Shown here piece by piece: positions 33,782 through 42,032 of a DNA stretch of 64,000 bases. The stretch is from Pyrinomonadaceae bacterium MAG19_C2-C3. Its GTDB lineage: Bacteria; Acidobacteriota; Blastocatellia; Pyrinomonadales; Pyrinomonadaceae. The notes under the pieces were generated by a model. That model was not told the DNA's origin and ran no database searches. It saw only the letters and a list, made by a program, of their open reading frames with translations. The position numbers and the translations under genes were made by a program. The DNA is taken from positions 1 through 64,000 of the forward strand of contig JANDLT010000005.1 in NCBI GenBank assembly GCA_024330265.1, given 5' to 3'. The number at the start of each line of letters is the position of its first letter. The stretch's first letter is position 1.

Positions 33782-34795
33782 TTATTCGGGTTCGTCAACT
33801 TCCTGTCGCAAAGGTCTTTGCATGAGACGCTTAATAGCTTCCGCGACTTTCTCATCGCGGTATAACACGGCGTCAACTTCCGTAGTTATCGGCATCTCAA
33901 TCCCTGCGCGTTCCGCCATTAACATCACGGCGCGCGTCGTCCGCACGCCTTCCGCGACTTCCTTCATGCCCGCCAGAATCGCCGCGAGCGACTTGCCGCG
34001 ACCGAGTTGTTCGCCGACATAACGATTGCGCGAACTCGCCCCCGTGCATGTTAAAACAAGGTCGCCCAAGCCCGCCAGCCCCATCAAGGTTTCCCCCTTC
34101 GCACCGTGCGCGACCGCGAAGCGCATCATCTCGGTTAAGCCGCGCGTCACGAGTCCGGCGACGCTGTTCGTGCCTAACCCCAAGCCGACGATGATTCCGG
34201 CGGCAATCGCCATCGTGTTTTTCACTGCCCCGCAAAGCTCCGTCCCGACAACATCGTCATTCGTATAAACACGAAAGTTGCCGACGCTAAACATCTCCTG
34301 AATCTCGCCGCCCGCCGCTTCCGATTGGCTCGCGGCGACCACCGCAGTCGGCTGATTAACCGCGACTTCCTTAGCGAACGACGGACCCGACAGACACACG
34401 AAACGCTGTTTGACATTATCGCTCAACGTCGCCTCAAGAATCTGCGACACGCGCATTCCGGTTTCGACTTCGATGCCTTTCGTCGCGCTGACGAGCAACG
34501 TGTGCGGTTTAATCCTATTGTCCATCGAATGCACGACCTGACGCACGGTGTGCGACGGAACGGCGATGACGATTGTTCCGGCATCATCAATCGCTTCGTT
34601 CAAGTCATTCGTCGCGCGCACATTCGCCGGAATAGCGACGCCTTCAAGAAAGGTCGGATGACGATGTTCGCGGTTAATATAATCGGCATTGTCTTTCGAG
34701 CGCGTCCACAAACGCACGTCATGCCCACCACGCGCGGCGACCAGACCGAGAGCCGTCCCCCAACTTCCCGCCCCGACAATGGTGATGCGTTTCAT
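33782..34795 (-). CDS. gpsA: Glycerol-3-phosphate dehydrogenase [NAD(P)+]
   Basis: Makes sn-glycerol 3-phosphate for phospholipids. The product is 337 aa, standard. The Rossmann loop is VGAGSWGTALGLVAARGGHDV at the N-terminus; the catalytic Lys lies in ELCGAVKNTMAIAAGI, preceded by SGPSFAKEVA; GLAGLGDLVLTCTGASSRN follows. It lies downstream of plsY, the acyltransferase that uses its product, with a repeat-filled spacer of about 160 bp. Confidence 0.97.
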   Translation of the reverse strand: MKRITIVGAGSWGTALGLVAARGGHDVRLWTRSKDNADYINREHRHPTFLEGVAIPANVRATNDLNEAIDDAGTIVIAVPSHTVRQVVHSMDNRIKPHTLLVSATKGIEVETGMRVSQILEATLSDNVKQRFVCLSGPSFAKEVAVNQPTAVVAASQSEAAGGEIQEMFSVGNFRVYTNDDVVGTELCGAVKNTMAIAAGIIVGLGLGTNSVAGLVTRGLTEMMRFAVAHGAKGETLMGLAGLGDLVLTCTGASSRNRYVGEQLGRGKSLAAILAGMKEVAEGVRTTRAVMLMAERAGIEMPITTEVDAVLYRDEKVAEAIKRLMQRPLRQEVDEPE

Positions 34796-34800
34796 AAGTA

Positions 34801-34835
34801 GTGAATCGTAAATTGTGAATCGTGAATTGTAGAAG
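34801..34835. repeat. Heptad array (GTGAATC type) before gpsA
   Basis: Five 7-bp units, GTGAATC, GTAAATT, GTGAATC, GTGAATT, GTAGAAG, lie 5 bp upstream of the gpsA start. No inverted partner is present. Same period as the other arrays, different unit. Confidence 0.75.
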
Positions 34836-34852
34836 CAATCTCATAAATGTTT

Positions 34853-34935
34853 TCTCTGCGCTCCTCTGCGTCTTCAACTCTGCGGTTCTCTGCGTTAAAA
34901 ACTTTCTTAACGCAGAGAATCGCAGGGAGCGAAAA
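34853..34935. repeat. Nested hairpin with CTCTGCG units, gpsA-plsY spacer
   Basis: CTCTGCG occurs four times in one orientation in the left part. The inner stem TTCTCTGCGTTAA (34886-34898) pairs with 34907-34919. The outer CGCTCCTCTGCG pairs with CGCAGGGAGCG (34921-34931) with one bulge. Similar CTCTGCG-rich repeats are common in several phyla. It lies immediately downstream of plsY. Confidence 0.75.
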
Positions 34936-34957
34936 AGAAACAGTTTTTATGAGAGTT

Positions 34958-35581
34958 CTACTTAAACTTACTCTCCGTGCCACCCATCAGGCGGCTGATG
35001 TTGGCGCGGTGCATCCACACAATCAAAATCGCGGACGCCGCGAGACTGACGGGCAATGCTGTTTGATTGTTTTTTATAACACCGAAGAATTGAAACATCA
35101 CCACATACATCGGCAGTGAAAGCGTTCCGATTATCGAAGCCAGCGAAACGTAATGCGTGAGTTTGAAGACGACGAAGAATGTCGCCACCGTGCAGAGCAT
35201 CGCCAGCGGAGCTAACACGAAAAAGACGCCTAACCCCGTCGCCACGCCTTTGCCGCCGCGAAACTTCAACCATACGGGAAAGACATGCCCGACGATGCAC
35301 GCGAACCCCGCCGCCGCGCTCAACCACGCGAGGTGTTCATTCGTTCCCGCGAACCACTGCGCGATGAGAACCGCCGCCATCCCTTTCATCGCATCAAGGG
35401 CGAGCGTCGTAATCCCCGCCCACTTACCCGCTTTGCGCGAAACATTCGTCGCTCCTGTCCCGCCCGAACCCGTCGCGCGCACATCCGCGCCCTCCGCAAA
35501 ACGCACGACGAGATAACCGAACGGAATCGAACCGAGCAGATAAGCGACCGCGATGATGAGGCTTGGCACAGATGCGTTCAA
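34958..35581 (-). CDS. plsY: Acyl-phosphate:glycerol-3-phosphate acyltransferase
   Basis: Integral membrane enzyme that transfers an acyl group from acyl-phosphate to glycerol 3-phosphate. The product is 207 aa with about five membrane segments. Conserved loops are present: AYLLGSIPFGYLV, GSGGTGATNVSRKAGKWAG, LDAMKGMAAV, GHVFPVWLKFRGGKGVATGLG. It lies between cinA (16 bp upstream) and gpsA downstream, so substrate-producing and substrate-using enzymes share an operon. Confidence 0.96.
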   Translation of the reverse strand: MNASVPSLIIAVAYLLGSIPFGYLVVRFAEGADVRATGSGGTGATNVSRKAGKWAGITTLALDAMKGMAAVLIAQWFAGTNEHLAWLSAAAGFACIVGHVFPVWLKFRGGKGVATGLGVFFVLAPLAMLCTVATFFVVFKLTHYVSLASIIGTLSLPMYVVMFQFFGVIKNNQTALPVSLAASAILIVWMHRANISRLMGGTESKFK

Positions 35582-35596
35582 GATGATGACCCGATA

Positions 35597-36832
35597 TTAA
35601 AGCAAGCGTCGTCTTAAAAAATCGAGAGCGGCTTGACTCGCGCGCCAGCGAATCAACTGACGGTCGCCGGGAAGAATTACGCGACGATGTTCGACTCCCG
35701 TGTCATCCGCTAACGCGATGTACACGAGTCCGACGGGTTTCTCTGCCGTACCGCCGCCGGGTCCGGCGATGCCCGTCACGCTCAAACCGTAATCCACATT
35801 TGCCCGCCGCCTGATGCCTTCCGCCATCGCTTCCGCAACCTGAAAACTGACCGCCCCGTGTGTGGCGATTAAATCTTCCGGCACACCGAGCGAGCGGATT
35901 TTCGCATCGTTCGAGTAGGTCACGACGCCTTCCATAAAATACACGGACGAACCCGCGACATCGGTCAAGCGTTCCGCGATGAGTCCGCCCGTACAACTTT
36001 CCGCCGTGGCGACGGTCAAGCCTTTGACGGCAAGGCGCATCCCGACAATCTGTTCCATCGTCTCGCCGCGAAATGCGAACACCGCTTCGCCGAGACGTTC
36101 TTCGATTTGTCCGGCAAGCCCGTCAAGCAACAATTCGGCTTCCACGTTTGTGCGCGCCGTCGCCGTCAGGTTGACTTCGATTTCGCTCCGGTTAAAAAGA
36201 ATCGTCGTCTGCGGATTCGTGTACAGCTTATAAACGGGTGCGATGCGCTCATCCACCGCCGATTCGCCCATCCCCGCGACGCGCAAAGTGCGACGCGCGA
36301 CGCGCACCTCTCCGGCGCGGGCTACAAGTTTCGGCAGCACGAAGTTATCGAACATCGGCTTCATCTCGCGCGGTGGACCCGGCAGACAAGCGACGATTCC
36401 CTTATCCGCTTCGATGTACATGCCGGGCGCGCTTCCGTGCGGGTTGTCGAGAAGTTGCGCGCCTTCGACAATCATCGCTTGCCGCGAATTGATTTCCGGC
36501 ATCTCGCGGTTTAAGCGCGTGAACTTCGCGCGAATGTTTTCAAGCACCGCGTCATTAAATTGCAAACGACGATTGAGGGCGCGCGCCGCGACTTTGCGCG
36601 TCACGTCATCTTCCGTCGGACCCAACCCGCCCGTCGTAATCACGATGCTCGAACGCTTCAAAGCATCGCGCATCGCTTCTTCCATACGCACATCATCATC
36701 GCCCACGATAGTCTTTAATTTGACTTCGATGCCGATGCTATTCAGACGCTCAGTGAGCCACAAACTGTTCGTGTCCGTGCGGTCAGGCGTAAGCAGTTCC
36801 GACCCGGTGGCGATGATTTCAGCAGTAAGCAT
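35597..36832 (-). CDS. cinA: CinA family nicotinamide-nucleotide amidohydrolase
   Basis: A 411-aa two-domain protein: N-terminal COG1058/MoCF-like domain (AEIIATGSELLTPDRTDTNS, ITTGGLGPTEDDVTRKVAAR, LPGPPREMKPMF) and C-terminal CinA deamidase domain from about residue 255 (TVATAESCTGGLIAERLTDV, GSSVYFMEGVVTYSNDAKI, GIAGPGGGTAEKPVGLVYIA). In the family this works in pyridine nucleotide salvage, also linked to competence/DNA damage. Both domains are complete. A heptad repeat fills the spacer upstream. Confidence 0.95.
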   Translation of the reverse strand: MLTAEIIATGSELLTPDRTDTNSLWLTERLNSIGIEVKLKTIVGDDDVRMEEAMRDALKRSSIVITTGGLGPTEDDVTRKVAARALNRRLQFNDAVLENIRAKFTRLNREMPEINSRQAMIVEGAQLLDNPHGSAPGMYIEADKGIVACLPGPPREMKPMFDNFVLPKLVARAGEVRVARRTLRVAGMGESAVDERIAPVYKLYTNPQTTILFNRSEIEVNLTATARTNVEAELLLDGLAGQIEERLGEAVFAFRGETMEQIVGMRLAVKGLTVATAESCTGGLIAERLTDVAGSSVYFMEGVVTYSNDAKIRSLGVPEDLIATHGAVSFQVAEAMAEGIRRRANVDYGLSVTGIAGPGGGTAEKPVGLVYIALADDTGVEHRRVILPGDRQLIRWRASQAALDFLRRRLL

Positions 36833-36838
36833 TTTTAA

Positions 36839-36923
36839 TAGTGGATAGTGGATAGTGGATAACGGATAGTGAAAGGCATTTTGTTTTTAACTATCCACTA
36901 TCCACTATCCGTTATCCACTAAT
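36839..36923. repeat. Inverted heptad array (TAGTGGA type)
   Basis: Left arm 36839-36873: TAGTGGA three times, TAACGGA, TAGTGAA. Right arm 36890-36923: ACTATCC three times, GTTATCC, ACTAATT. A 16-nt loop separates them; the arms can pair over about 30 bp. The left end is 6 bp upstream of the cinA start and the right end overlaps the stop of the next gene. Confidence 0.92.
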
Positions 36924-37807
36924 TAGGCTGTTTTCTTTTCTTCGTCATAGAGGTCGCGCAAGACTTCGGTGATAGGCGGCGGTGCGCTTGGGCGGTTATC
37001 GCTTGCTGTTTGTTCGTTAGCGGTGATGCTTGGGCGTGGATTGAAGCGCGCGGCATCGGAAGCGTCGGGTGCGTCGGAACTGTTTCTGTTGGCGTCGTCG
37101 AAGAACGAGACGTTGTTGGGCGGCAATATCGGGGTTGTCGCTGGAGTCGAGGTTTTGGTTTTCGCGTTCGCTTCGTGCGGGTTCGCTTCGTGGGCGAAAA
37201 GTTTTTGTTGCGTTGAAGCCGCGGCGATTGAAGCTTCGTTGAGTTTGGCGCGGCTTTCTTCGAGCATCTGCGCGGAGCGGGCGGAGCGGGCGCGCTCAAG
37301 ACTGCGAATCGCCGCCATGGTTTGAGGTCCGCGCGCGGGTTCGCGTTCGAGATTGCGTAGAACTTGAACGTAGCGATGAAGTTCGGGCGAGGCGGTCATA
37401 CGCCTTGTTTCATTGCCATCGTCGGTTTCGACGATGTGCGCGAGACGTTCGGCGGCAACCGCGTAATCTCCGGCGCGATAAGCGAGCGCGCCGAGTGCGA
37501 AGTGGACAAGCGGCGGCGGGTCGCGCAGTTCGTGCAAGATGCTTTCACCGTCGCGCGTGACTTTCGAGATTTCAAAACCGAACCAACGGCGTTCGTCGTC
37601 GCGCAAGATTTCACTCGCCGCGATATAGAAATCGAAAATACGTTCGACCTCTTGGCGTTCGGTGTGTTGCACCGCTTTCCACACGAAATAAATCACAAAT
37701 GCGAAAAAAACTATCACTGGCATGGGTATCCCCATCGTCATCATCATCGCAATAATCACGATGATGGCAAGCAGTCTTTGCGTCGCTTCTTTGTTCTTGC
37801 CGCTCAT
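36923..37807 (-). CDS. Membrane-anchored protein of unknown function
   Basis: A 294-aa protein. Two close hydrophobic stretches (about 12-28 and 30-45) anchor the N-terminus. A helical region of about 45-190 (RQEVERIFDFYIAASEILRD, LVHFALGALAYRAGDYAVAA, ERLAHIVETDDG) resembles degenerate TPR. The last 110 residues are Pro/Ala/Asn/Thr-rich, ending in a charged helix EVLRDLYDEEKK. No family recognised. The stop codon lies inside a heptad repeat. Confidence 0.75.
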   Translation of the reverse strand: MSGKNKEATQRLLAIIVIIAMMMTMGIPMPVIVFFAFVIYFVWKAVQHTERQEVERIFDFYIAASEILRDDERRWFGFEISKVTRDGESILHELRDPPPLVHFALGALAYRAGDYAVAAERLAHIVETDDGNETRRMTASPELHRYVQVLRNLEREPARGPQTMAAIRSLERARSARSAQMLEESRAKLNEASIAAASTQQKLFAHEANPHEANAKTKTSTPATTPILPPNNVSFFDDANRNSSDAPDASDAARFNPRPSITANEQTASDNRPSAPPPITEVLRDLYDEEKKTA

Positions 37808-37848
37808 AGCTTTTGGTATGGTGCGTCGCGTGGTTATTCAAATTTGGA

Positions 37849-38205
37849 TTATTCGACCGGCGTGACATCGCCGCGATCCGAAGGGCTGGTCGCTTCAACT
37901 ACCGTCGCTTCTTCGATGATTTCCAAAGAGTAAGGCGTGTTCGCCGGAACGCAATAACTATCGCCCGCGTGTGCCTCAAACGAATGTCTATCCATCGTGA
38001 TTCGCACCGCGCCCTTGATGACGTAGGCAACGTATTCGTAAACATTTTGATGTTCGGATTTGCCGACGCCGACTTTCTCATGCTCCCACAGGCGAAGTGC
38101 CATGCGTTGACCGTTGACCAAAAGTTTTTCGCCTTCCGCACCGCGCGTTGCGTGTTCGCCGCGCACCATCACCGTCTCGGCGTGTCGTTCGGTTTCATTG
38201 CTCAT
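37849..38205 (-). CDS. Cupin-domain protein
   Basis: A 118-aa single-domain cupin (about 30-110): GQRMALRLWEHEKVGVGKSE, HQNVYEYVAYVIKGAVRITM, HAGDSYCVPANTPYSLEIIE. Only some of the usual metal His/Glu ligands are visible, so metal binding is uncertain. Substrate unknown. It lies between the membrane-anchored unknown gene and the M28 peptidase. Confidence 0.8.
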   Translation of the reverse strand: MSNETERHAETVMVRGEHATRGAEGEKLLVNGQRMALRLWEHEKVGVGKSEHQNVYEYVAYVIKGAVRITMDRHSFEAHAGDSYCVPANTPYSLEIIEEATVVEATSPSDRGDVTPVE

Positions 38206-38264
38206 TTCATGTTCCCCTTAATGTTTTACTTGGTAAGTTTGAATATCTTGTTTGGACATTTTAC

Positions 38265-39353
38265 TTATCGCGGGCGCGTCGTCGCCAGTCGTTCTTCGAT
38301 GCGCGGGATGCTTGCCAGCATCACGTCACCGACGATTTGCAAACTGCGCTTTGAAATTTTATCAAGCGTGTCCTCCGCCGTGTGCCAGTGCGGGTAGGAA
38401 CTAAGTTGAATGATGTCCACTGCATTAACGCCCGCTTCGAGAAACGGCGTGTGGTCGTCGTCAATCGCTTCCTCCGAGTTGACGAACACATCGGCGTGTT
38501 TGAGTTCGGCGGCGGTGCGCCAAATCGTATCCACAATCCAACTCGTACTGTTCGAGTCGCGCGGAAACTCCAAATCTTTATAGCCGACTAAATCAAGCAA
38601 TATCAAAGCGCGGATGCGCCCAAGTTCGCCGCGCTCAATCGCCGCCCGAACGTAGCGACGGCTGCCGTAAGTGTTATCCGGTTGATTCGGTTTGCTGCAA
38701 TCGTCCCAGTTTTCGCAAAACGCTTCTTCACCGTCGAAGAACACGAACTTGAGCGTCAAGCGCGGCTTGCGATTCTGGGCGGCAAGAGCGCGTGCAAGTT
38801 CAATCAAGACTCCGGTTGACGAACCGCCGTCGTTCGCTCCGACGAAATTCATGTCACGGTAATACTTTGTATCGTAGTGGCTGGCGATGACGAGTTGGTC
38901 GGCGGATTCGCCGGGCAGTTCGGCGATGATATTGACGAAGGTGCGTTCACCGAGTGGCGTCGGTTGGCGAAATTCATCCGTCGTGACGTTTAAGTTCGCG
39001 GCTCTAAGTTGTTTGATGATGTAGTCGCGGGCGCGTGCGAGTGCGGGCGAACCGGCGGGACGCGCACCGATGGCGACTTGTTCGCGGACATGCGCGAAAG
39101 CCCGTTCACCATCGAAGTTTGAAGGTGCGATGACGGCGGCGGACGGATTATTTGATGAATTATTTTCCGTCGTATTCGTTTCCGATGCGGCGTTTGATGT
39201 CGGCTGTCGTGATGACATGGTATCGCCGGGACACGCGATGAAACTCAAAGGCATAAACAACACGGCACACAACAACGAAGTATGAAACACGGAAGCGGCT
39301 GATGTGTCGCGTGTCGTACCGTGTGTCGTGTCGGATGTGCGATGTCGCTTCAT
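38265..39353 (-). CDS. M28-family zinc peptidase / glutaminyl cyclase-like lipoprotein
   Basis: A 362-aa protein. The signal peptide ends at PLSFIACPG, a plausible lipobox (Cys near residue 41). After a Ser/Asn-rich linker, the M28 catalytic domain (75-355) carries the zinc ligands in ASHYDTKY (His), GANDGGSSTG (Asp), FFDGEEAF (Glu), LLDLVG (Asp) and HWHTAEDT (His). The order and the HWHTAEDTLD motif match M28 aminopeptidases and bacterial glutaminyl-peptide cyclotransferases; I cannot separate these. The start overlaps the ferredoxin stop by 4 bp. Confidence 0.9.
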   Translation of the reverse strand: MKRHRTSDTTHGTTRDTSAASVFHTSLLCAVLFMPLSFIACPGDTMSSRQPTSNAASETNTTENNSSNNPSAAVIAPSNFDGERAFAHVREQVAIGARPAGSPALARARDYIIKQLRAANLNVTTDEFRQPTPLGERTFVNIIAELPGESADQLVIASHYDTKYYRDMNFVGANDGGSSTGVLIELARALAAQNRKPRLTLKFVFFDGEEAFCENWDDCSKPNQPDNTYGSRRYVRAAIERGELGRIRALILLDLVGYKDLEFPRDSNSTSWIVDTIWRTAAELKHADVFVNSEEAIDDDHTPFLEAGVNAVDIIQLSSYPHWHTAEDTLDKISKRSLQIVGDVMLASIPRIEERLATTRPR

Positions 39354-39937
39354 TTATTGAAAGCCTCATCGGTGTTGACGTTGGCATCGGTGACATTCGC
39401 TTCATGGTCGGCGGGACGCCGCGCGTCGCGTTCGCGCGCATCGAGTGTGCGCCCGCGTCCTGCCAGCACTTCGACGATTTTACCGCCGATGTATGACGGC
39501 ACGCCCGCGATGGCATTCAAGGCTTGATATGCGGTGACGACTTCAAATTCCGCGAGGGCGCGGAATTTTTTATCAAGCGATAATTTGCGAAAGTTGCGAC
39601 GGAAATCGTCAACCGTTTCTTCCGTTGTCTCATCGCGTTCGAGTACGGGAACGGGCGTCACGGTCAAGTCGCCCGCGCGCTCGATTTTGACTTGACACGC
39701 GAGTCGTTCATTCATCGCCAACCGTTCGGCGTTGAGATGTTTTCGCTCGGCTTCGGTCAAAGGCGAAAGCAAATTCATACCTTCATTGACGACGACGGCG
39801 CATGTATCGCACTGTCCCGTGCCGCCGCATTCGGCGGGGAGACGCATACCCACGCGCCGCGCCGCATCCCACAGATAAGAACCTTCCGCCACGATTGACG
39901 GTTCACCGTCCGTACCGAATTTAAGATTAACGCTCAT
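39350..39937 (-). CDS. [2Fe-2S] ferredoxin-like protein
   Basis: A 195-aa protein. Residues 1-100 form a plant/adrenodoxin-type ferredoxin fold with cluster cysteines in ECGGTGQCDTCAVVV (C-x5-C-x2-C) and RLACQVKI about 35 residues later. The remaining 95 residues are helical and unlike known ferredoxins; they end in an Asn/Asp/Ala-rich stretch. Redox partner unknown. It is translationally coupled to the M28 peptidase downstream (ATGA overlap). Confidence 0.88.
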   Translation of the reverse strand: MSVNLKFGTDGEPSIVAEGSYLWDAARRVGMRLPAECGGTGQCDTCAVVVNEGMNLLSPLTEAERKHLNAERLAMNERLACQVKIERAGDLTVTPVPVLERDETTEETVDDFRRNFRKLSLDKKFRALAEFEVVTAYQALNAIAGVPSYIGGKIVEVLAGRGRTLDARERDARRPADHEANVTDANVNTDEAFNK

Positions 39938-40178
39938 AAAGTTTTCCGTGTTGCCCGGCGTCTGATGCGCTTTTGTTATTTATGAAAAAGCAAAATTACT
40001 ATTCGCGTGTGCGGCATCAACGCCCGACTTAATTGCACTGTTGAATTGTATAAAAGGGACACATCGAACTTAACCGCTTTCGACGCGAGAATCAAGCGAC
40101 TTAGTATGAAGGCTGTGACCGTCGCCCGCGTTGGCTGAAACTACGAAACCGACATCGCTTTCTTGAGTTTATCTTGAC

Positions 40179-40694
40179 TTACTTGGCGATACCGAAAGCA
40201 CCCGGCGCGCTGCTTTTATTTATCGCGGGCGGCGAATCGGACGCGGCGTCAACCGCACACGCCGCACACAACCCGAAGATTCTCAAAGATTGTTCGGTCG
40301 GATGAAAATTATGCGCGGCGGCGATTGATTCGAGCATCGCTTTTAGTTCCGCCGAATAAAACTCAATCGTGTGATTGCAGTTGGTACAAATCAGGTGGTC
40401 GTGATGCGGAAATTTATTGTTCGGTTCATAACGCGAACGCCCGTCACCAAACCGAACTTCGCTCGCAAGTCCGGCTTCGACGAGTAATTTCAAGGTGCGG
40501 TAAATCGTCGTCTGCCCGATAGAAGCGTCTTGCTCTTTGACGACGCGATACAAATCTTCGCTCGAAAGATGGTCTTCCGTATGCAGGAAAATATCCACGA
40601 TTAAATCGCGTTGCGCCGTGCGCTTGAGTCCCGCGCGTTGCAAGTGGCGGTAAAATTGTTGTTTCTCTTGCGACATTATTGGCGACACTGCCAC
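40179..40694 (-). CDS. Fur-family transcriptional regulator
   Basis: A 171-aa metal- or peroxide-sensing repressor. Winged helix in residues 15-90 (RAGLKRTAQRDLIVDIFLHT, HLSSEDLYRVVKEQDASIGQ, TTIYRTLKLLVEAGLASEV). Regulatory metal site PHHDHLICTNC, and two CxxC pairs (CTNC, CAAC) for the structural zinc. Fur, PerR or Zur specificity cannot be decided by eye. The start may be Met1 or Met7. The 240-bp spacer downstream (39938-40178) shows no gene. It runs opposite to tRNA-Leu. Confidence 0.92.
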   Translation of the reverse strand: MAVSPIMSQEKQQFYRHLQRAGLKRTAQRDLIVDIFLHTEDHLSSEDLYRVVKEQDASIGQTTIYRTLKLLVEAGLASEVRFGDGRSRYEPNNKFPHHDHLICTNCNHTIEFYSAELKAMLESIAAAHNFHPTEQSLRIFGLCAACAVDAASDSPPAINKSSAPGAFGIAK

Positions 40695-40826
40695 GACTCT
40701 TTAGCCACCGGACTTGAGTGATTTTTGCGACTTGAACGCCCGTATTCTACATCGCGCACAAGCCCGCGTGAAAGCACGGTTGAACAGGCTTCGGCGCGCA
40801 TGTTATCGTGCGCGCCGCAAACCCAA

Positions 40827-41147
40827 GCCGGGGTGGCGGAACTGGTAGACGCAACGGACTTAGACAATTTGAGCGCGTAAGGCGAAACCTTTATGTGGAT
40901 GGAGTTAAATTCGGTGAAACCTTAACAGGTCATGCTGATGGCAATACCGAGCTAAGTTCAAAGCACGAAACACCGCTTTGAAAAAGTGTAGAGACTAAAC
41001 AGTTCCCGCCTGACTGCTGTTGAAACGGTAAAAGGCGAAGATATAGTCCAGACCACGAACCGCATTTTATGACGGGCGGCGAAAGCCGAAGTGGTAAGAA
41101 AATCCGTTGTCCTTCGGGGCGTGCGGGTTCGAGTCCCGCCCTCGGCA
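40827..41147 (+). tRNA. tRNA-Leu(UAA) interrupted by a group I intron
   Basis: Exon 1 40827-40861 and exon 2 41099-41147. The acceptor stem GCCGGGG pairs with CCTCGGC (41140-41146), discriminator A. The D arm has GCGGAACTGGTAGACGC. The anticodon stem ACGGA/TCCGT closes a spliced loop CTTAAAA, giving anticodon UAA, and there is a long variable arm (TGTCCTTCGGGGCGT) and T arm GCGGGTTCGAGTCCCGC. CCA is not encoded. The insertion falls between U34 and A35, the same position as the classical cyanobacterial/plastid tRNA-Leu intron. Confidence 0.95.
40862..41098 (+). ncRNA. Group I self-splicing intron in the tRNA-Leu anticodon loop
   Basis: A 237-nt intron. Core elements in order: P (TTCGGTGAAACC, about 40910), Q (AATACCGAGC, 40943), R (GTGTAGAGACTA, 40986-40997), S (AAGATATAGTCC, 41038-41049). 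P pairs with Q (CGGT/ACCG) to form P4, and R with S (GACTA/TAGTC) to form P7. The exon ends in U (40861) and the intron in G (41098), as required. A GAG near the 5' end can pair with exon CUU to form P1. No homing endonuclease frame. Confidence 0.95.
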
Positions 41148-41228
41148 TGTTTAGGCAAGCGAAAGAACCGTCGTTCACATCGGCGGTTCTTTTCTTTAGC
41201 CGCGATTTCTTATAAACAATATGACGAG

Positions 41229-42032
41229 ATGAGTGGTACGCGATTCTCCATAAAAGATGTGTGGACAAGTTTGCCGTGCGGCAAGATGTACGCGATGCGC
41301 GGCGTGCCGTCGCGTGCGCTCAAGTCAAACGTGCCGCTCGTACTCGTTCATGGACTCGGCATGTCGCATCGTTATATGCGTCCGGCGATGGAAGTTTTCG
41401 CGCGGGATTTTGTGACTTACGCGGTTGATTTACCCGGCTTCGGGAGAAGCGAAAAACCCGCGTGCGTGTTTGATGTACATGAGTTAAGCGAGAGTTTGCG
41501 GGCGTGGCTTGACGCGAACGACATTGAGCGCGCTGTGCTTCTCGCCAACTCATTCGGCTGTCAAATCTGCGCGCATCTCGCGGCGAATGAAGCTTCCCGT
41601 GTCGCGCGCCTCGTTCTCATCGCCCCGACGATTGACCCGGACGCGCGCACGGTGCGGCAACAACTTTTCCGTTTGGCGATGGATGCGCCGCACGAATCAC
41701 CCGCGCTGATGTGGCTCGCTTTCCGCGAATACTTTTTCGTCACCGGCTTTCGTCGCGCCTATCGCACGCTTCGCATCGCCCTTGCCGACCACATCGAAGA
41801 CCGCTTGCCGCACATCACCGCACAAACCCTTGTGATACGCGGCGAACATGACCCGCTCGTCCCGCAAGCTTGGGCGCAAAGAGTCGCGGCGACCATGCCG
41901 CACGCGCGCCTTGTCACCATCGAAGACGCGGCACATGCCATCAATTACAGCGCACCAGAAGCACTCGCGCGCCACGTCACACCGTTTATCGAATCCGCGT
42001 TCGTCGAAACGTCTTTAAGTGATGAAGCTTGA
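41229..42032 (+). CDS. Alpha/beta-hydrolase
   Basis: A 267-aa protein from ATG 41229 (MSGTRFSIKDVW). An upstream in-frame extension runs through tRNA-Leu exon 2 and is rejected. Hydrolase fold landmarks: VLVHGLGMSHRYMRP (oxyanion region), VDLPGFGRSEKP, nucleophile elbow LLANSFGCQ (Ser, Ala in place of the first Gly), acid RGEHDPLVP, and catalytic His in EDAAHAINY. Esterase or related activity, substrate unknown. Its 3' end overlaps the converging DUF805/SRPBCC gene by 88 bp. Confidence 0.9.
   Translation: MSGTRFSIKDVWTSLPCGKMYAMRGVPSRALKSNVPLVLVHGLGMSHRYMRPAMEVFARDFVTYAVDLPGFGRSEKPACVFDVHELSESLRAWLDANDIERAVLLANSFGCQICAHLAANEASRVARLVLIAPTIDPDARTVRQQLFRLAMDAPHESPALMWLAFREYFFVTGFRRAYRTLRIALADHIEDRLPHITAQTLVIRGEHDPLVPQAWAQRVAATMPHARLVTIEDAAHAINYSAPEALARHVTPFIESAFVETSLSDEA

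Noticed and set aside
36839-36923. CRISPR-like array
   Set aside because: Units are 7 bp, contiguous and inverted, with no spacers and no cas genes nearby.
41091-41228. 46-codon N-terminal extension of the alpha/beta-hydrolase
   Set aside because: It runs through tRNA-Leu exon 2; the hydrolase fold begins after ATG 41229.
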